Of a stretch of DNA of 36,491 bases, positions 25,005 to 33,451 are shown piece after piece. This stretch comes from Moritella sp. PE36 (GTDB lineage Bacteria > Pseudomonadota > Gammaproteobacteria > Enterobacterales > Moritellaceae), in NCBI RefSeq assembly GCF_000170855.1, contig NZ_ABCQ01000046.1:1-36491 (forward strand). Reading direction: 5' to 3'. Position 1 is the first letter of the stretch. Every line of letters starts with the position of its first letter. Below the pieces are notes generated by a model. It searched no databases, was not told the DNA's origin, and saw nothing but the letters and a program-made list of their open reading frames with translations. The position numbers and the translations under genes were made by a program.

Positions 25005-25143
25005 AGTGGCGATGAAATGGCGGTGAACAATACAAACATGTATATACAGTATTTTTTAATCATACACCGTATATGACCATATTAGAGGCCACTCACACAC
25101 CATCACATCAACCTATTGACTTTTATTGTTAAAACACTATTAA

Positions 25144-25812
25144 TCAAGCCAATTCTAGGTCTGTCCAGGTGTAATGCCCTTCACTGTTCAGCTCACCGGT
25201 TTTAATATCAATGGCTTCTGAAAACAACGGACTATCAAATACAAAGGTATGGAATTCACCATTCTCACCACAAGGATCGATGCCCTCTGGTAAGCTGGCG
25301 ATAAACGCGTCGTCAAAAACTTTACCGACATAGTCTGCAGATAAACGACGAGGGTCAACACAGGTAACAATCGCTTTCTGGCCACCCGCTAACATATCGT
25401 TGGCAAGTTGTTGAGTATCTAGCTCCCACAGAGGAAAAATCGCTTCAATACCAGTACCTTTGAGATTGTTAACACGGTAGTTTTTGATGTCCGCTAAGAA
25501 CAGATCGCCGTAGGCAAAGTTAACAACTTCACGCTGTTTGGCTTTTTCAACAAACGCATCCATTATCGCTTCGTATTCAATATTGCTACACGGATACGGA
25601 ATTTCGATAATATCCAGCGGTAAGTTCATTGCCGCGGCCTGACGCTGTAACAATTCAATACGCACAGAATGTACCGCGGTACGTTGATATTGGGCATTGA
25701 CTGAACAAAAGATACCCACGATCTCGATAGCTGGATCGTTCGCCAATTGCAGACATGTCCACGCAGCATCTTTACCGGTACTCCACGATACTAAGGTCTT
25801 TTGTTTTTTCAT
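25144..25812 (-). CDS. Adenine nucleotide alpha hydrolase / Dph6-like ATP-pyrophosphatase
   Basis: 222 residues with the N-type PP-loop near the start (LVSWSTGKDAAWTC, residues 7-20; Ala where many relatives have Ser), and the family sequences FAYGDLFLADIKNYRVNNL, GIEAIFPLW, CVDPRRLSADYVG and the closing DPCGENGEFHTFVFD. This matches the diphthine-ammonia-ligase-like (Dph6/MJ0570) ATP-pyrophosphatase family. Bacteria lack diphthamide, so the real reaction is another amidation or ATP-driven ligation, unknown. It lies close to a cysteine-rich CWC gene and a BtuF-like gene on the same strand (gap about 64 bp to the CWC gene). Confidence 0.85.
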   Translation of the reverse strand: MKKQKTLVSWSTGKDAAWTCLQLANDPAIEIVGIFCSVNAQYQRTAVHSVRIELLQRQAAAMNLPLDIIEIPYPCSNIEYEAIMDAFVEKAKQREVVNFAYGDLFLADIKNYRVNNLKGTGIEAIFPLWELDTQQLANDMLAGGQKAIVTCVDPRRLSADYVGKVFDDAFIASLPEGIDPCGENGEFHTFVFDSPLFSEAIDIKTGELNSEGHYTWTDLELA

Positions 25813-25876
25813 ATAATTTAACTATCCAAGTGCTGAATTTTAGTCATTCGTAATTAAGTTCTTAAGTACTCACCGC

Positions 25877-26305
25877 TTATTTATAGGCACAATGACGGCA
25901 ATCATTACCACAACAGCGAGCACGTTTTAAGTGATACCACTCACTAAACACATAACGGCCATCTTCAATGGTAAAATCGATGTTCTCAACTAATTCGGTT
26001 TGATGACGATATGGTTCTGCCAGTGCAAAACGCGCTTTGGGTGAACCCGCCGCATCAAGCTGTTTATTGATTTCGACACCGATGACCTTGGCTAAACATG
26101 CTTTACACAAACAATCACTCAACGTACCTAATGGCATAATGGCGGGTAAATCTTGACACCAACAACCACCCTGCTCAATTGCCGGGGCAACGCCACAACC
26201 AAATTCCGCTTGGCATTCTGAACATTTCTTAGCCACTGGAGCTGACATTGGCTCCACATTCTCTTCAATTTTTACACTTGTTTCATCAACCACTGATTTC
26301 GTCAT
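25877..26305 (-). CDS. Cysteine-rich CWC domain fused to DUF5522
   Basis: 142 residues from the ATG at 26305, chosen because GGAA lies upstream; an in-frame ATG at 26329 that overlaps the previous stop by eight bases is possible. It has twelve cysteines in two clusters: KKCSEC...FGCG...GCWCQDLP...CLCKACL near residues 27-75 is the CWC pattern, and RYVFSEWYHLKRARCCGNDCRHC at the C-terminus is the DUF5522 pattern. Both are small cysteine-rich putative metal-binding domains of unknown function, usually found as separate proteins or side by side. No signal peptide. Confidence 0.82.
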   Translation of the reverse strand: MTKSVVDETSVKIEENVEPMSAPVAKKCSECQAEFGCGVAPAIEQGGCWCQDLPAIMPLGTLSDCLCKACLAKVIGVEINKQLDAAGSPKARFALAEPYRHQTELVENIDFTIEDGRYVFSEWYHLKRARCCGNDCRHCAYK

Positions 26306-26321
26306 ACTTTCAATTTCCAAG

Positions 26322-27143
26322 TTATACATTCTCACTTTCGTTTGCGTACTGCTGTTGCCATGCTTCGATAATAGCAACAAGTTGATCTAAACCGTCTGTT
26401 AAGGCAGCGGGACCAGGTTGTAATATATTTGCTGATTTAACTTCAAATAATTGCTTATTTTTAACTGCGCTGATCGCATCCCACCCTGCTCGGGCAGCAA
26501 GCTGTTCAGGCTTAAATTTACGCCCACACCACGAACCAATGATGATGTCAGGATTCGCATCAATCACGATAGTTGGATCAGCAATAATACGGTTCTTCGC
26601 TAATGACTCTTTAGCAAGATCAGGGAAACACTCGTCACCACCGGCGATCTCAATCAGCTCTGACACCCATTGAATGCCCGACATGAGAGGATCATTCCAC
26701 AACTCGAAATAAACTTTAGGACGCTTGCTGTATTTAGCGGCATTGAGTTTAATCCGTTCAATCTTGCTTTCTATCTCTTGTAACCAAATCGCAGCCTTAT
26801 CACTCGCACCAACCAGACTTGCTAACATCATGATCATGTTAAACACTTCTTCAACCGAGCGCTGATTAAAAATATGCACAGCAACACCCTGTTTGATTAA
26901 TGCGCCAGCAATATCAGATTGAATATCAGAAAACCCCAATACTAAATCAGGTTTTAAATCGAGGATCTTATCTATCTTTGCAGAGGTAAATGCAGATACT
27001 TTCGGATGCGCTTGTCGCGCGTGCGGAGGACGAACAGTATAGCCTGAAATACCAGCAATACGAGACTCTTCGCCCAGTATGTACAGCATTTCTGTGGTTT
27101 CTTCTGTTAAACAGACAATCCGTTTCGGGTAGTAGTCCTTCAT
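26322..27143 (-). CDS. BtuF-like cobalamin/siderophore-binding protein without a signal peptide
   Basis: 273 residues of the class III periplasmic-binding-protein fold: RIVCLTEETTEMLYILGEE, a SAFTSAKIDKILDLKPDLVLG segment, QRSVEEVFNM and a closing DGLDQLVAI are typical of BtuF/FhuD-type proteins. The N-terminus MKDYYPKRIVCL is charged and has no hydrophobic signal or lipobox, so the protein should stay in the cytoplasm. No ABC permease or ATPase lies nearby; instead it is followed by the CWC/DUF5522 gene and then the Dph6-like ATPase. That pairing suggests an intracellular metal or corrinoid role rather than transport, by inference. Confidence 0.82.
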   Translation of the reverse strand: MKDYYPKRIVCLTEETTEMLYILGEESRIAGISGYTVRPPHARQAHPKVSAFTSAKIDKILDLKPDLVLGFSDIQSDIAGALIKQGVAVHIFNQRSVEEVFNMIMMLASLVGASDKAAIWLQEIESKIERIKLNAAKYSKRPKVYFELWNDPLMSGIQWVSELIEIAGGDECFPDLAKESLAKNRIIADPTIVIDANPDIIIGSWCGRKFKPEQLAARAGWDAISAVKNKQLFEVKSANILQPGPAALTDGLDQLVAIIEAWQQQYANESENV

Positions 27144-27204
27144 TTTATTTAATCCGCAATTTGATTCTACTTGCGAAAGTATATCTTGTTTAGTAGAAAC
27201 TGAA

Positions 27205-27247
27205 TACCCAGCAATTATAAGGTTATAGCACCTTTAATTACTGGGTA
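27205..27247. other. Extended inverted repeat upstream of the BtuF-like gene
   Basis: TACCCAG/CTGGGTA outer arms enclose ATTATAAGGT/ACCTTTAAT-type inner arms with small bulges, making a long imperfect hairpin. It lacks a clear T-run on the minus strand. It might terminate chrA transcription or form a regulatory hairpin; no B12 box was seen. Confidence 0.35.
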
Positions 27248-27304
27248 GTTTTAATTGCAAGAAGTGTCACGCTGACTATTTATGATTAGCCAATTTAGCT
27301 AAGC

Positions 27305-28456
27305 TTACAGGCCCATCACATAACCAAATGCAATAAAGCCAGCTACCACAGCCATAATCGGTAATTTCAGTGTGCGCAGTGCAAAGAAGCCAATGATAAC
27401 CGCCGCCATATCAACAGGGCCGGCAATCGCAGAGGTAAATACAGGGTTGTATAACGCTGACATAAGTAGACCAACAACCGCAGCATTGATACCCCATACC
27501 GCACCCGCTACTTTCGGCTTAGCCGCGAGCGACTCCCATGCACCATGGAAACCCAATACCAGTAAGAAACCCGGTAAAAAGATAGCAACAGTGGCAATTA
27601 ACGCGCCCATCAATGGCGAGTTAACCAACAAATCAGCACCTAAGAATGCAGATAACGAGAACATAGGTCCCGGTACAGCTTGCGCTGCTGCATAACCTAA
27701 TAGAAATCTATCTGTATCAATCGCATCACCTAACGCTTGTTGCAGCATAGGTAATACCACATGGCCGCCACCAAATACTAAGCTACCCGATTGGTAGAAG
27801 TCAGCAAAGAGTGTTAACCATGTTGGTGAATTGGTTAATAACGGTAAACCCGCAAACAACACCGCAAAGATCACGAGTGGTAAGTAATTAACCCCGCCTT
27901 TCGTGGCTAGCACTGGTGTTGCTTCACTTGGTTTTTTCAGCTGCATACCAATCACGGCCGCTGCGATAAGCACCAGCATTTGCGTTAACAAACTTGGCAC
28001 CATCAGCAATACCGCAGCCGTTGCCACACAGATAGTGACCGTACTGCGCTCTTTACAGAATCCTTTGTACATATTTAGCGTTGCATCAGCAACAACCACA
28101 ACCGCTAATAATTTTAATCCGTGGGTAATATTCACTAACCATGTCGCATCTTGTGCCGCGTTGGTTGTTGCTAGAATATAAAGTAATAACACCGAAGGGA
28201 ATGTAAATGCGATGAACGCGGTAAAACCACCAACAACACCGGCACGACGTAAACCGATGGCAAAACCGATCTGACTCGACCCCGGGCCTGGTAAAAACTG
28301 ACTTAATGAGATTAATCTTGCATAGCTTTCGCTATCTATCCACTTTAGTTTTTGAACGAATGTTTTCTCGAAATAACCGATATGTGCAGCTGGGCCACCA
28401 AAACTGATCCACCCCAATGTAAAAAACTGCCAAAATACTTCTAAAACTTGCTTCAT
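27305..28456 (-). CDS. chrA: Chromate transporter, ChrA/CHR family, full-length two-domain
   Basis: 383 residues from ATGAAGCAAG, which is preceded by GAAGG; upstream open codons are not needed. It has about ten to twelve membrane helices in two homologous halves: the first with FGGPAAHIGYF and LPGPGSSQ, the second with SLVFGGGHVVLPMLQ and AVPGPMFSLSAFLGA. These are the CHR signatures. CHR proteins extrude chromate in exchange for other anions; in marine bacteria sulfate, or another anion, may be the true substrate. No chrB regulator is seen next to it. Confidence 0.9.
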   Translation of the reverse strand: MKQVLEVFWQFFTLGWISFGGPAAHIGYFEKTFVQKLKWIDSESYARLISLSQFLPGPGSSQIGFAIGLRRAGVVGGFTAFIAFTFPSVLLLYILATTNAAQDATWLVNITHGLKLLAVVVVADATLNMYKGFCKERSTVTICVATAAVLLMVPSLLTQMLVLIAAAVIGMQLKKPSEATPVLATKGGVNYLPLVIFAVLFAGLPLLTNSPTWLTLFADFYQSGSLVFGGGHVVLPMLQQALGDAIDTDRFLLGYAAAQAVPGPMFSLSAFLGADLLVNSPLMGALIATVAIFLPGFLLVLGFHGAWESLAAKPKVAGAVWGINAAVVGLLMSALYNPVFTSAIAGPVDMAAVIIGFFALRTLKLPIMAVVAGFIAFGYVMGL

Positions 28457-28651
28457 TGCTTCGCCTTCTCTAGCTGTTATGCGCTTCAAATTTACGCACT
28501 GTTATTATATTTCAGTTTTATTGCAGTTATATGACAAAAGCAAAGGTTTGCAGCAAGTTATATGGCTATTTATAGCGAAAGCACGAACAAAGTAACAACT
28601 CTTGGTTTGTTACAAAAATTAATATCTTAAAAGTTGATAATAAGGGTGTTT

Positions 28652-29158
28652 TTAACCTGGGATGTAGCAGGTCTCATCGGGATGCGCTTCATAACTCAGT
28701 GCCATTCTAGCGACGATATCAGCAGGCACATTATGCGTACTGATGAACTGACCACGGCAGTGAATGATGTGCGGCGTTATATCATAGCTTGCAGCAATGT
28801 CTAACAATGCAGTTAACTCCCATAAACGAATGCTGGTATTACTGACAATCACAGATTTTCCTTGGCTTAGCGCGTTACGCATGTTTTGCTGGCAAAATTC
28901 ATGCGCACGTTTTATTTTACGTCCGTCATAGCAATACTGACCTTGCTTATTGATAAAGTAATGGTCGGCTTCACAGTGCACGGCATCAGGAATCGATTGC
29001 ATATAATGCTGAGCGAGTGTCGATTTACCCGAACCCGGGATCCCGCGGATAATAAGCAAACAAGGGAAAAATGGTTGTAATGAGAGTACTGGCATAAAGG
29101 CGGTGATAACAACGTGTAAAGTATGAAGCGTGTAAGTATAAGGCCTCATTTTATGCAT
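28652..29158 (-). CDS. P-loop AAA_33-type kinase-like protein
   Basis: Up to 168 residues; the start is uncertain and the in-frame ATG at 29095 (MPVLSLQPFF) would give 147, which fits the family better because most relatives begin just before the P-loop. Walker A GIPGSGKST is followed by a downstream DADHYF-type motif (CEADHYFINKQGQYCYD), then HEFCQQNMRNALSQGKSVIVSNTS, as in polynucleotide kinase-like or zeta-toxin-like small ATPases (N4BP2 type). Reaction unknown. It lies upstream of a divergent gene, with an orphan terminator hairpin in between. Confidence 0.75.
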   Translation of the reverse strand: MHKMRPYTYTLHTLHVVITAFMPVLSLQPFFPCLLIIRGIPGSGKSTLAQHYMQSIPDAVHCEADHYFINKQGQYCYDGRKIKRAHEFCQQNMRNALSQGKSVIVSNTSIRLWELTALLDIAASYDITPHIIHCRGQFISTHNVPADIVARMALSYEAHPDETCYIPG

Positions 29159-29225
29159 GCAATATTAATTTTCACTCGCCTATGTAGCTATTTGACGAAC
29201 AACAGTGATGCTGATAACCCCTGAC

Positions 29226-29244
29226 TTGATTAAGTCTTAATCAA
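29226..29244. promoter_or_regulatory. 19-bp palindrome in the divergent intergenic region
   Basis: TTGATTAAG-T-CTTAATCAA is a perfect palindrome around one base. It may be an operator for either divergent gene or the first stem of a short RNA ending at the terminator at 29269. Confidence 0.45.
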
Positions 29245-29268
29245 ACAATAGAATTAGTACTTACTCAT

Positions 29269-29308
29269 AAAAAAATAAGGTTTAGTGATAAACCTTAGTT
29301 TTTTTGTT
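29269..29308. terminator. Bidirectional-looking terminator in a divergent intergenic region
   Basis: TAAGGTTTA-GTGA-TAAACCTTA flanked by an A-run and TTTTTTT, so it could stop transcription in either direction. It is upstream of both flanking genes, where no annotated transcript ends. Confidence 0.75.
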
Positions 29309-29452
29309 TAATTTTTGTTTAACTTTTTATTTATTTTTTATTTAAAATGGCTCGGAACTATTCCAATCATTTGATAACCAATACATAATCTATTCAGTAA
29401 TGTGTATTTTTCATTGCCTCTAATAAAATCAATCCAACCAATAAGTGACATC

Positions 29453-30349
29453 ATGAATATTAAATTAATATCAGGCGTGGTAATCGCCGGTCTTGCAGTT
29501 AGCTATGCTGGCGGCAAAATCTACATGACAGACAAAGTAGAAAAACAACTTGATGCCAAGATCATCGAAATGCAGCCAATGCTTGATGTTAAATATGGCG
29601 ATCTCAGTGTTGAACCTATCACCCAAAAAATCCAACTACATAACGTAGTACTTACCCCGGCGGATGGCAGTGGTAACCCGATCACCATCAATGAAATTAC
29701 AGTGAATGAACTGGATACTTCATCGGAATTCCCAACTGCATTAGATTTTGTACTAAACGGGATCTCAATAAGCATTGATGACATTGAACCACAAACAGCC
29801 GATCGGCTTAAGGCACTCGGCTACAGCGATGACCTGCTTATCAGCTTATCAACAAAATATACTTACGTTGATAACGTGATGGATTGGCAGTTTGGTTTAA
29901 GCGCACAAGATATGGGTAAAATGGAATATTCGCTTAATATCGCTAACTTCGAATTTGATCCTAAACAGCCATTAACGCTATTATTTTCTTACCCGAACTA
30001 TCAACTTAACTCGGCTGAATTTACTTATACTGATCAATCACTTGTTAATCGCATGATGAAACAAGAAGCGGAAAATTCGGCGATAAGTGTTGAAGAGTTA
30101 AAACAACGTTTATCAGATAAAATAAACGCAATGTTAGCGGCTGATCTTGAAACAAGTAATGAAATGAGTGATGCGGAAGTGAACGTTGCAAAAAATGCAG
30201 CAGAAGCGTTTATTAAATTTATTAACGATCCGCAAAGTATCACTATTTCTATTAATCCAGAACAAGCAGTAACATTAGGTGAGATCACCCAAGCTCAAAA
30301 TGATCCAGCTAAGTTAATCACCTTACTTAACATGGTATTTAAAGCCTAG
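29453..30349 (+). CDS. Membrane-anchored hypothetical protein, DUF945/YdgA-like layout
   Basis: 298 residues from ATGAATATTAAATTA; 17 upstream in-frame codons lack a better start signal. An N-terminal helix (ISGVVIAGLAVSYAGGKIY) anchors a large periplasmic domain with a repeated beta pattern (VKYGDLSVEPITQKIQLHNVVL, FNGISISIDDI-type strands), acidic helices and an AVTLGEITQAQNDPAKLITLLNMVFKA end. The layout, short anchor plus beta-rich domain with 'ITINEI' strands, resembles YdgA/DUF945 or AsmA-like proteins, but the match is loose. Gene ends shortly before a MITE copy. Confidence 0.6.
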   Translation: MNIKLISGVVIAGLAVSYAGGKIYMTDKVEKQLDAKIIEMQPMLDVKYGDLSVEPITQKIQLHNVVLTPADGSGNPITINEITVNELDTSSEFPTALDFVLNGISISIDDIEPQTADRLKALGYSDDLLISLSTKYTYVDNVMDWQFGLSAQDMGKMEYSLNIANFEFDPKQPLTLLFSYPNYQLNSAEFTYTDQSLVNRMMKQEAENSAISVEELKQRLSDKINAMLAADLETSNEMSDAEVNVAKNAAEAFIKFINDPQSITISINPEQAVTLGEITQAQNDPAKLITLLNMVFKA

Positions 30350-30371
30350 TATTTAAAGTCTTAGATTGGTA

Positions 30372-30635
30372 TATACCCAAGTTACTTCAAGATGCTATAT
30401 CAGAGACGAGCAGGGATATCAGAATAAGGCGAAATATGTAGATAATGGTTATTCCATTTTCAAATATTGCAACGCAGTGCTGTTATTTCTGCTCGCCTCC
30501 CGTGGGGCAAGCCGAACGAAGGCATCTTCGGCGTTATGAAGTCTTGATTTAGAATAACTAAATCCTCGACTTCATGCCTTGAATATACACTTATTTCGGC
30601 TTGCTGATTGTGCATCTTGAAGTAGCTTGGGTATA
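30372..30635. mobile_element. 264-bp MITE-like element, copy A
   Basis: Ends TATACCCAAGTTACTTCAAG and CTTGAAGTAGCTTGGGTATA form imperfect terminal inverted repeats. No coding frame of useful length. Inside are nested hairpins: GAAGTC-GATTTAG with CTAAATC-GACTTC, and GCAAGCCGAA with TTCGGCTTGC. About 16 differences from copy B at 33452 by eye, giving roughly 94% identity over equal length. It lies between convergent genes. A TA target is suggested by the TATA flanks but a duplication cannot be proven. Confidence 0.85.
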
Positions 30636-30639
30636 ATAA

Positions 30640-30677
30640 TATAAGTGATGTCAGCTAATTTACAGCTAGCTGACATC
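30640..30677 (-). terminator. Terminator of the RpoS-like sigma gene
   Basis: GATGTCAGCTA and TAGCTGACATC make a perfect 11-bp stem with a nine-base loop, three bases past the stop codon. On the minus strand it is followed by the moderately T-rich ACTTATATTATT. Confidence 0.6.
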
Positions 30678-30680
30678 ATG

Positions 30681-31565
30681 CTAATCACATAGTTGTGGTA
30701 AAATAGCATCAGCTTCAAAATCAAAATCTTCTTTTACCAAGTCATTCGCACATAATTGTTCTCGAACTTGACTCAAACCATTACGAATAATTTGTCGGAC
30801 TCGTTCGCGGGAAATATCCATTAATTGTGCAATGGCTTGTAAGCTCATAGGATCTTGGCCTTTAAAACCAAAACGTAAGCGAATGATATTCTGGCTGCGC
30901 ACCGGTAAATATTCTAATAAAGCATCCATATACTCGTAATAGTCGCATTTTTCATAACGAATATCCGGCTGGCAATCAACCTCTGCGGCCACCAAATCTT
31001 TTAACGTCGCTAATAAGTTATCACCACTGTGTATCTCTTTATCCAGCGAGCCTTCATTGAAATAGTGACCCAATATATTCAAAACTTTACGGGGCGAAAT
31101 CTTTAACTCTTGTGCGATCTTAGTAATACCTTCGTTGGTATCAACATCTAGACCGAGCTCAGAAGACGCTTTCAGTATCTGCTTATATACACGGGTAACA
31201 TGAATGGGGATCCGGATCGTGCGAGAGTGATTCATAATATACTGTTCGATGTTATTCCTTATCCACCAAACTGCATAGGTTGAAAATCGACAGCCACGTT
31301 CGGGGTCGAATTTATCGACGGCATGCATTAGCCCCGTATTACCTTCTTGAATGATCTCGGCCCAATCAAGTGAGTAATTCTGGTATTTCTTTGCCACCAT
31401 CAGCACCAACCTAAGATTAGATTGGATCATCGTATCTCGTGCAGCCTTATCTCCATTTGCTGCAGCAACCGCTGTATCGTATTCTTCCTGTTTAGACAAT
31501 AACTGACTAAACCGCTGTAGTTCATCAAAATACACGTCAAGTGCGTTGCTGGTAATGTTACTCAT
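30681..31565 (-). CDS. RpoS-like alternative sigma factor (sigma-70 group 2)
   Basis: 294 residues. Region 2 spans about 45-115: NLRLVLMVAKKYQNYSLDWAEIIQEGNTGLMHAVDKFDPERGCRFSTYAVWWIRNNIEQYIMNHSRTIRIP contains the core-binding and -10-recognition elements. Region 4 helix-turn-helix ends SRERVRQIIRNGLSQVREQL. RpoS is about 330 residues; this lacks part of region 1 and ends in an acidic tail (EDFDFEADAILPQLCD). RpoH-specific signature residues are absent, so it reads as an RpoS paralogue. Neighbours are an ArsR regulator and nnrS on the same strand. Regulon unknown. Confidence 0.85.
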   Translation of the reverse strand: MSNITSNALDVYFDELQRFSQLLSKQEEYDTAVAAANGDKAARDTMIQSNLRLVLMVAKKYQNYSLDWAEIIQEGNTGLMHAVDKFDPERGCRFSTYAVWWIRNNIEQYIMNHSRTIRIPIHVTRVYKQILKASSELGLDVDTNEGITKIAQELKISPRKVLNILGHYFNEGSLDKEIHSGDNLLATLKDLVAAEVDCQPDIRYEKCDYYEYMDALLEYLPVRSQNIIRLRFGFKGQDPMSLQAIAQLMDISRERVRQIIRNGLSQVREQLCANDLVKEDFDFEADAILPQLCD

Positions 31566-31739
31566 TAATCATCCCTGTTTATGACCGAGCTTGATACTAA
31601 CACACTAAGGTGACAGCTTGTTCCGTTTTGTTTTATTCTAGTTAATATCGCCAAATAAAAAACAAAACAAAGCGTTAACCAATAATATAGTTTATAAATA
31701 CAGGGCGTGAATATGACTGTAGCGTTGGCTTAGAAGCGC

Positions 31740-32075
31740 TTAACTACATGATCGTGGGCGATTCGTCATCTCGGTTAGGCGGGCTAGTTCACTATCTATA
31801 CTGTCGAGGTTATTCTCTAAAGTCAGCGCTAAGATCTGCTGTGCCCAAGTTGCTAGCTGCGGATTTATTTGATAATAGACCCATTGACCTTGGCGTCTGT
31901 CGACCACGAGTTTGTGACGACGTAATTGTGCCAAATGACGAGATATTTTAGGCTGACTTTGCTGCAATGCATGCGTTAATTCACACACGCATAACTCACT
32001 CTCGTGTTGTATTAATAAAATACTTTTTAGCCTAGTTTCGTCCGCTAAGCATTTGTAAAATTGAATTAAATTCAT
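31740..32075 (-). CDS. ArsR-family metalloregulator-like repressor
   Basis: 111 residues from ATGAATTTAATT; a GTG 24 bases upstream would add eight residues. Winged helix-turn-helix: CLADETRLKSILLI, ELCVCELTHALQQSQPKISRHLAQLRRHKLV, VDRRQGQWVYYQINP. ELCVCE keeps two of the three As(III)/Sb(III) cysteines of classical ArsR (ELCVCDLC), while the third position is Thr. A RPRSCS tail adds one Cys that could replace it. It is 68 bases from nnrS on the same strand and no ars efflux genes are near, so the target is probably nnrS or itself. Confidence 0.87.
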   Translation of the reverse strand: MNLIQFYKCLADETRLKSILLIQHESELCVCELTHALQQSQPKISRHLAQLRRHKLVVDRRQGQWVYYQINPQLATWAQQILALTLENNLDSIDSELARLTEMTNRPRSCS

Positions 32076-32142
32076 ATTTGAGGTTACATAAAGTGGCACA
32101 CGTTGCCACTCTATATAAACCTTGTTTAGCTGTCAAACCGTT

Positions 32143-33345
32143 CTAGCCTGGTCGGCCGTCTACACGGGGCTTAATTAACATTGGCGCATAATGATATGCG
32201 AACAATCCAAAAGCAATTAACCAGAATACGATGCTTAAGTTGATGAAAGTAATATAATACTGCATCCAAAATACCGGGCCGATCACGCGTATAATTGCCG
32301 CAATAAAAATACTCAAGAAGCCCCAAAACATCGCTTTCGGTTGTTGCAGCGTACGACCGGTATGACCCAGTGAAACTCGAGATATCATCGCTAAAATTAA
32401 TCCACCCATGCCACCAACAGTAATTAAATGCCACAAATGACTAACAAATGGGACCTCAATAAAGTAACTCATGCCCACAGTGAATAGCCCCATCCAGATG
32501 AAGAATATAGCACCATGAATTGACCATAACAGGGGTACACCCAAGGTAATCCAAGGTTTCCAGCGGAACCAACGTATTGCTTGGCAACCACCAGAGAGCA
32601 GAAATAAACTACCAAATACAAATGCTGGCACTGTAAATAAGGGCTGAAATAATAACAATGCGGTAATGAGGGCAAGACTACCTGTCGCCAATTTTTCTAA
32701 CCAAGGTAAGGGTAATACTTTTGCAGTTTTAGTGCCGTTGGCGGTAAACATAGGAACCACACGGCCTGCCATCACCGACATTAAAACGGCCATCAAGGTT
32801 ACCGAAGCATACGCCGCTTGGCTAACGGTCATATTCACTAATCCTAATTTAGCCAAATGCATTTCGATGTTGGCAACCGTAAATAACACTAATATCGGAA
32901 CAAAAAATAAATTACGATACTGTTTAATTTTAAACAAAGGTTTGCCTAAAATATAAGCAACCGCAGGAAGAAAACTTAAATCAATCAATATGATAACGTA
33001 ATCATTTAAGAGTGTTGGCAAAAGTAAGACAACACGTCCTGCCAGCCAAAGTAGAAATAAGCCAAGTAAAGATGACCCAGAAACACCCCGTATCCCGGTC
33101 CAATTTTGAATCGCCGTTAACAAGAAACCGGCAACAATAGCGCAACCAAAACCAAATAACATTTCATGAATATGCCACCATAGTCCACCGCCATAAGGTT
33201 GGAATGTGATATACCCCGATAACATCGCCCCCCACAATACTAACGCGACCATGCTAAACAAAGCACCAGCTAAGAAGAAAGGACGAAAGCCAAGACGTAA
33301 CACAGGGAGGATTTGTTGTTCCTCAGCTAAGTCTGTAATTTGCAT
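32143..33345 (-). CDS. nnrS: NnrS family haem/copper membrane protein
   Basis: 400 residues with about twelve membrane helices. LRLGFRPFFLAGALFSMVALV at the start, HIHEMLFGFGCAIVAGFLLTA near 58-78 and the conserved late segment HLITVGGMGGLILAMISRVSLGHTGR are NnrS signatures. Conserved His and Arg residues sit in helices and bind haem and copper in the studied family members. Role: protection against nitric oxide stress in many denitrifying and non-denitrifying bacteria. The product lies upstream of an ArsR-like regulator. No nor, nir or norR gene is in the window. A MITE lies in its upstream region. Confidence 0.92.
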   Translation of the reverse strand: MQITDLAEEQQILPVLRLGFRPFFLAGALFSMVALVLWGAMLSGYITFQPYGGGLWWHIHEMLFGFGCAIVAGFLLTAIQNWTGIRGVSGSSLLGLFLLWLAGRVVLLLPTLLNDYVIILIDLSFLPAVAYILGKPLFKIKQYRNLFFVPILVLFTVANIEMHLAKLGLVNMTVSQAAYASVTLMAVLMSVMAGRVVPMFTANGTKTAKVLPLPWLEKLATGSLALITALLLFQPLFTVPAFVFGSLFLLSGGCQAIRWFRWKPWITLGVPLLWSIHGAIFFIWMGLFTVGMSYFIEVPFVSHLWHLITVGGMGGLILAMISRVSLGHTGRTLQQPKAMFWGFLSIFIAAIIRVIGPVFWMQYYITFINLSIVFWLIAFGLFAYHYAPMLIKPRVDGRPG

Positions 33346-33451
33346 TGATTTAACCTTTTTAATAATGATTAGTATTCAGTATATAAGGGAACATTGGCTC
33401 TGTAATTGACAAAAGGCAAGTACCCTACTTCATCAGTCAGGTATTTGCCTT

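Noticed and set aside
27144-27304. Cobalamin riboswitch upstream of the BtuF-like gene
   Set aside because: No B12 box or long structured leader was found; only a simple imperfect hairpin is present.
33346-33451. NsrR, FNR or NorR site upstream of nnrS
   Set aside because: No recognisable palindrome of those families could be matched; the only strong dyad nearby is the MITE.
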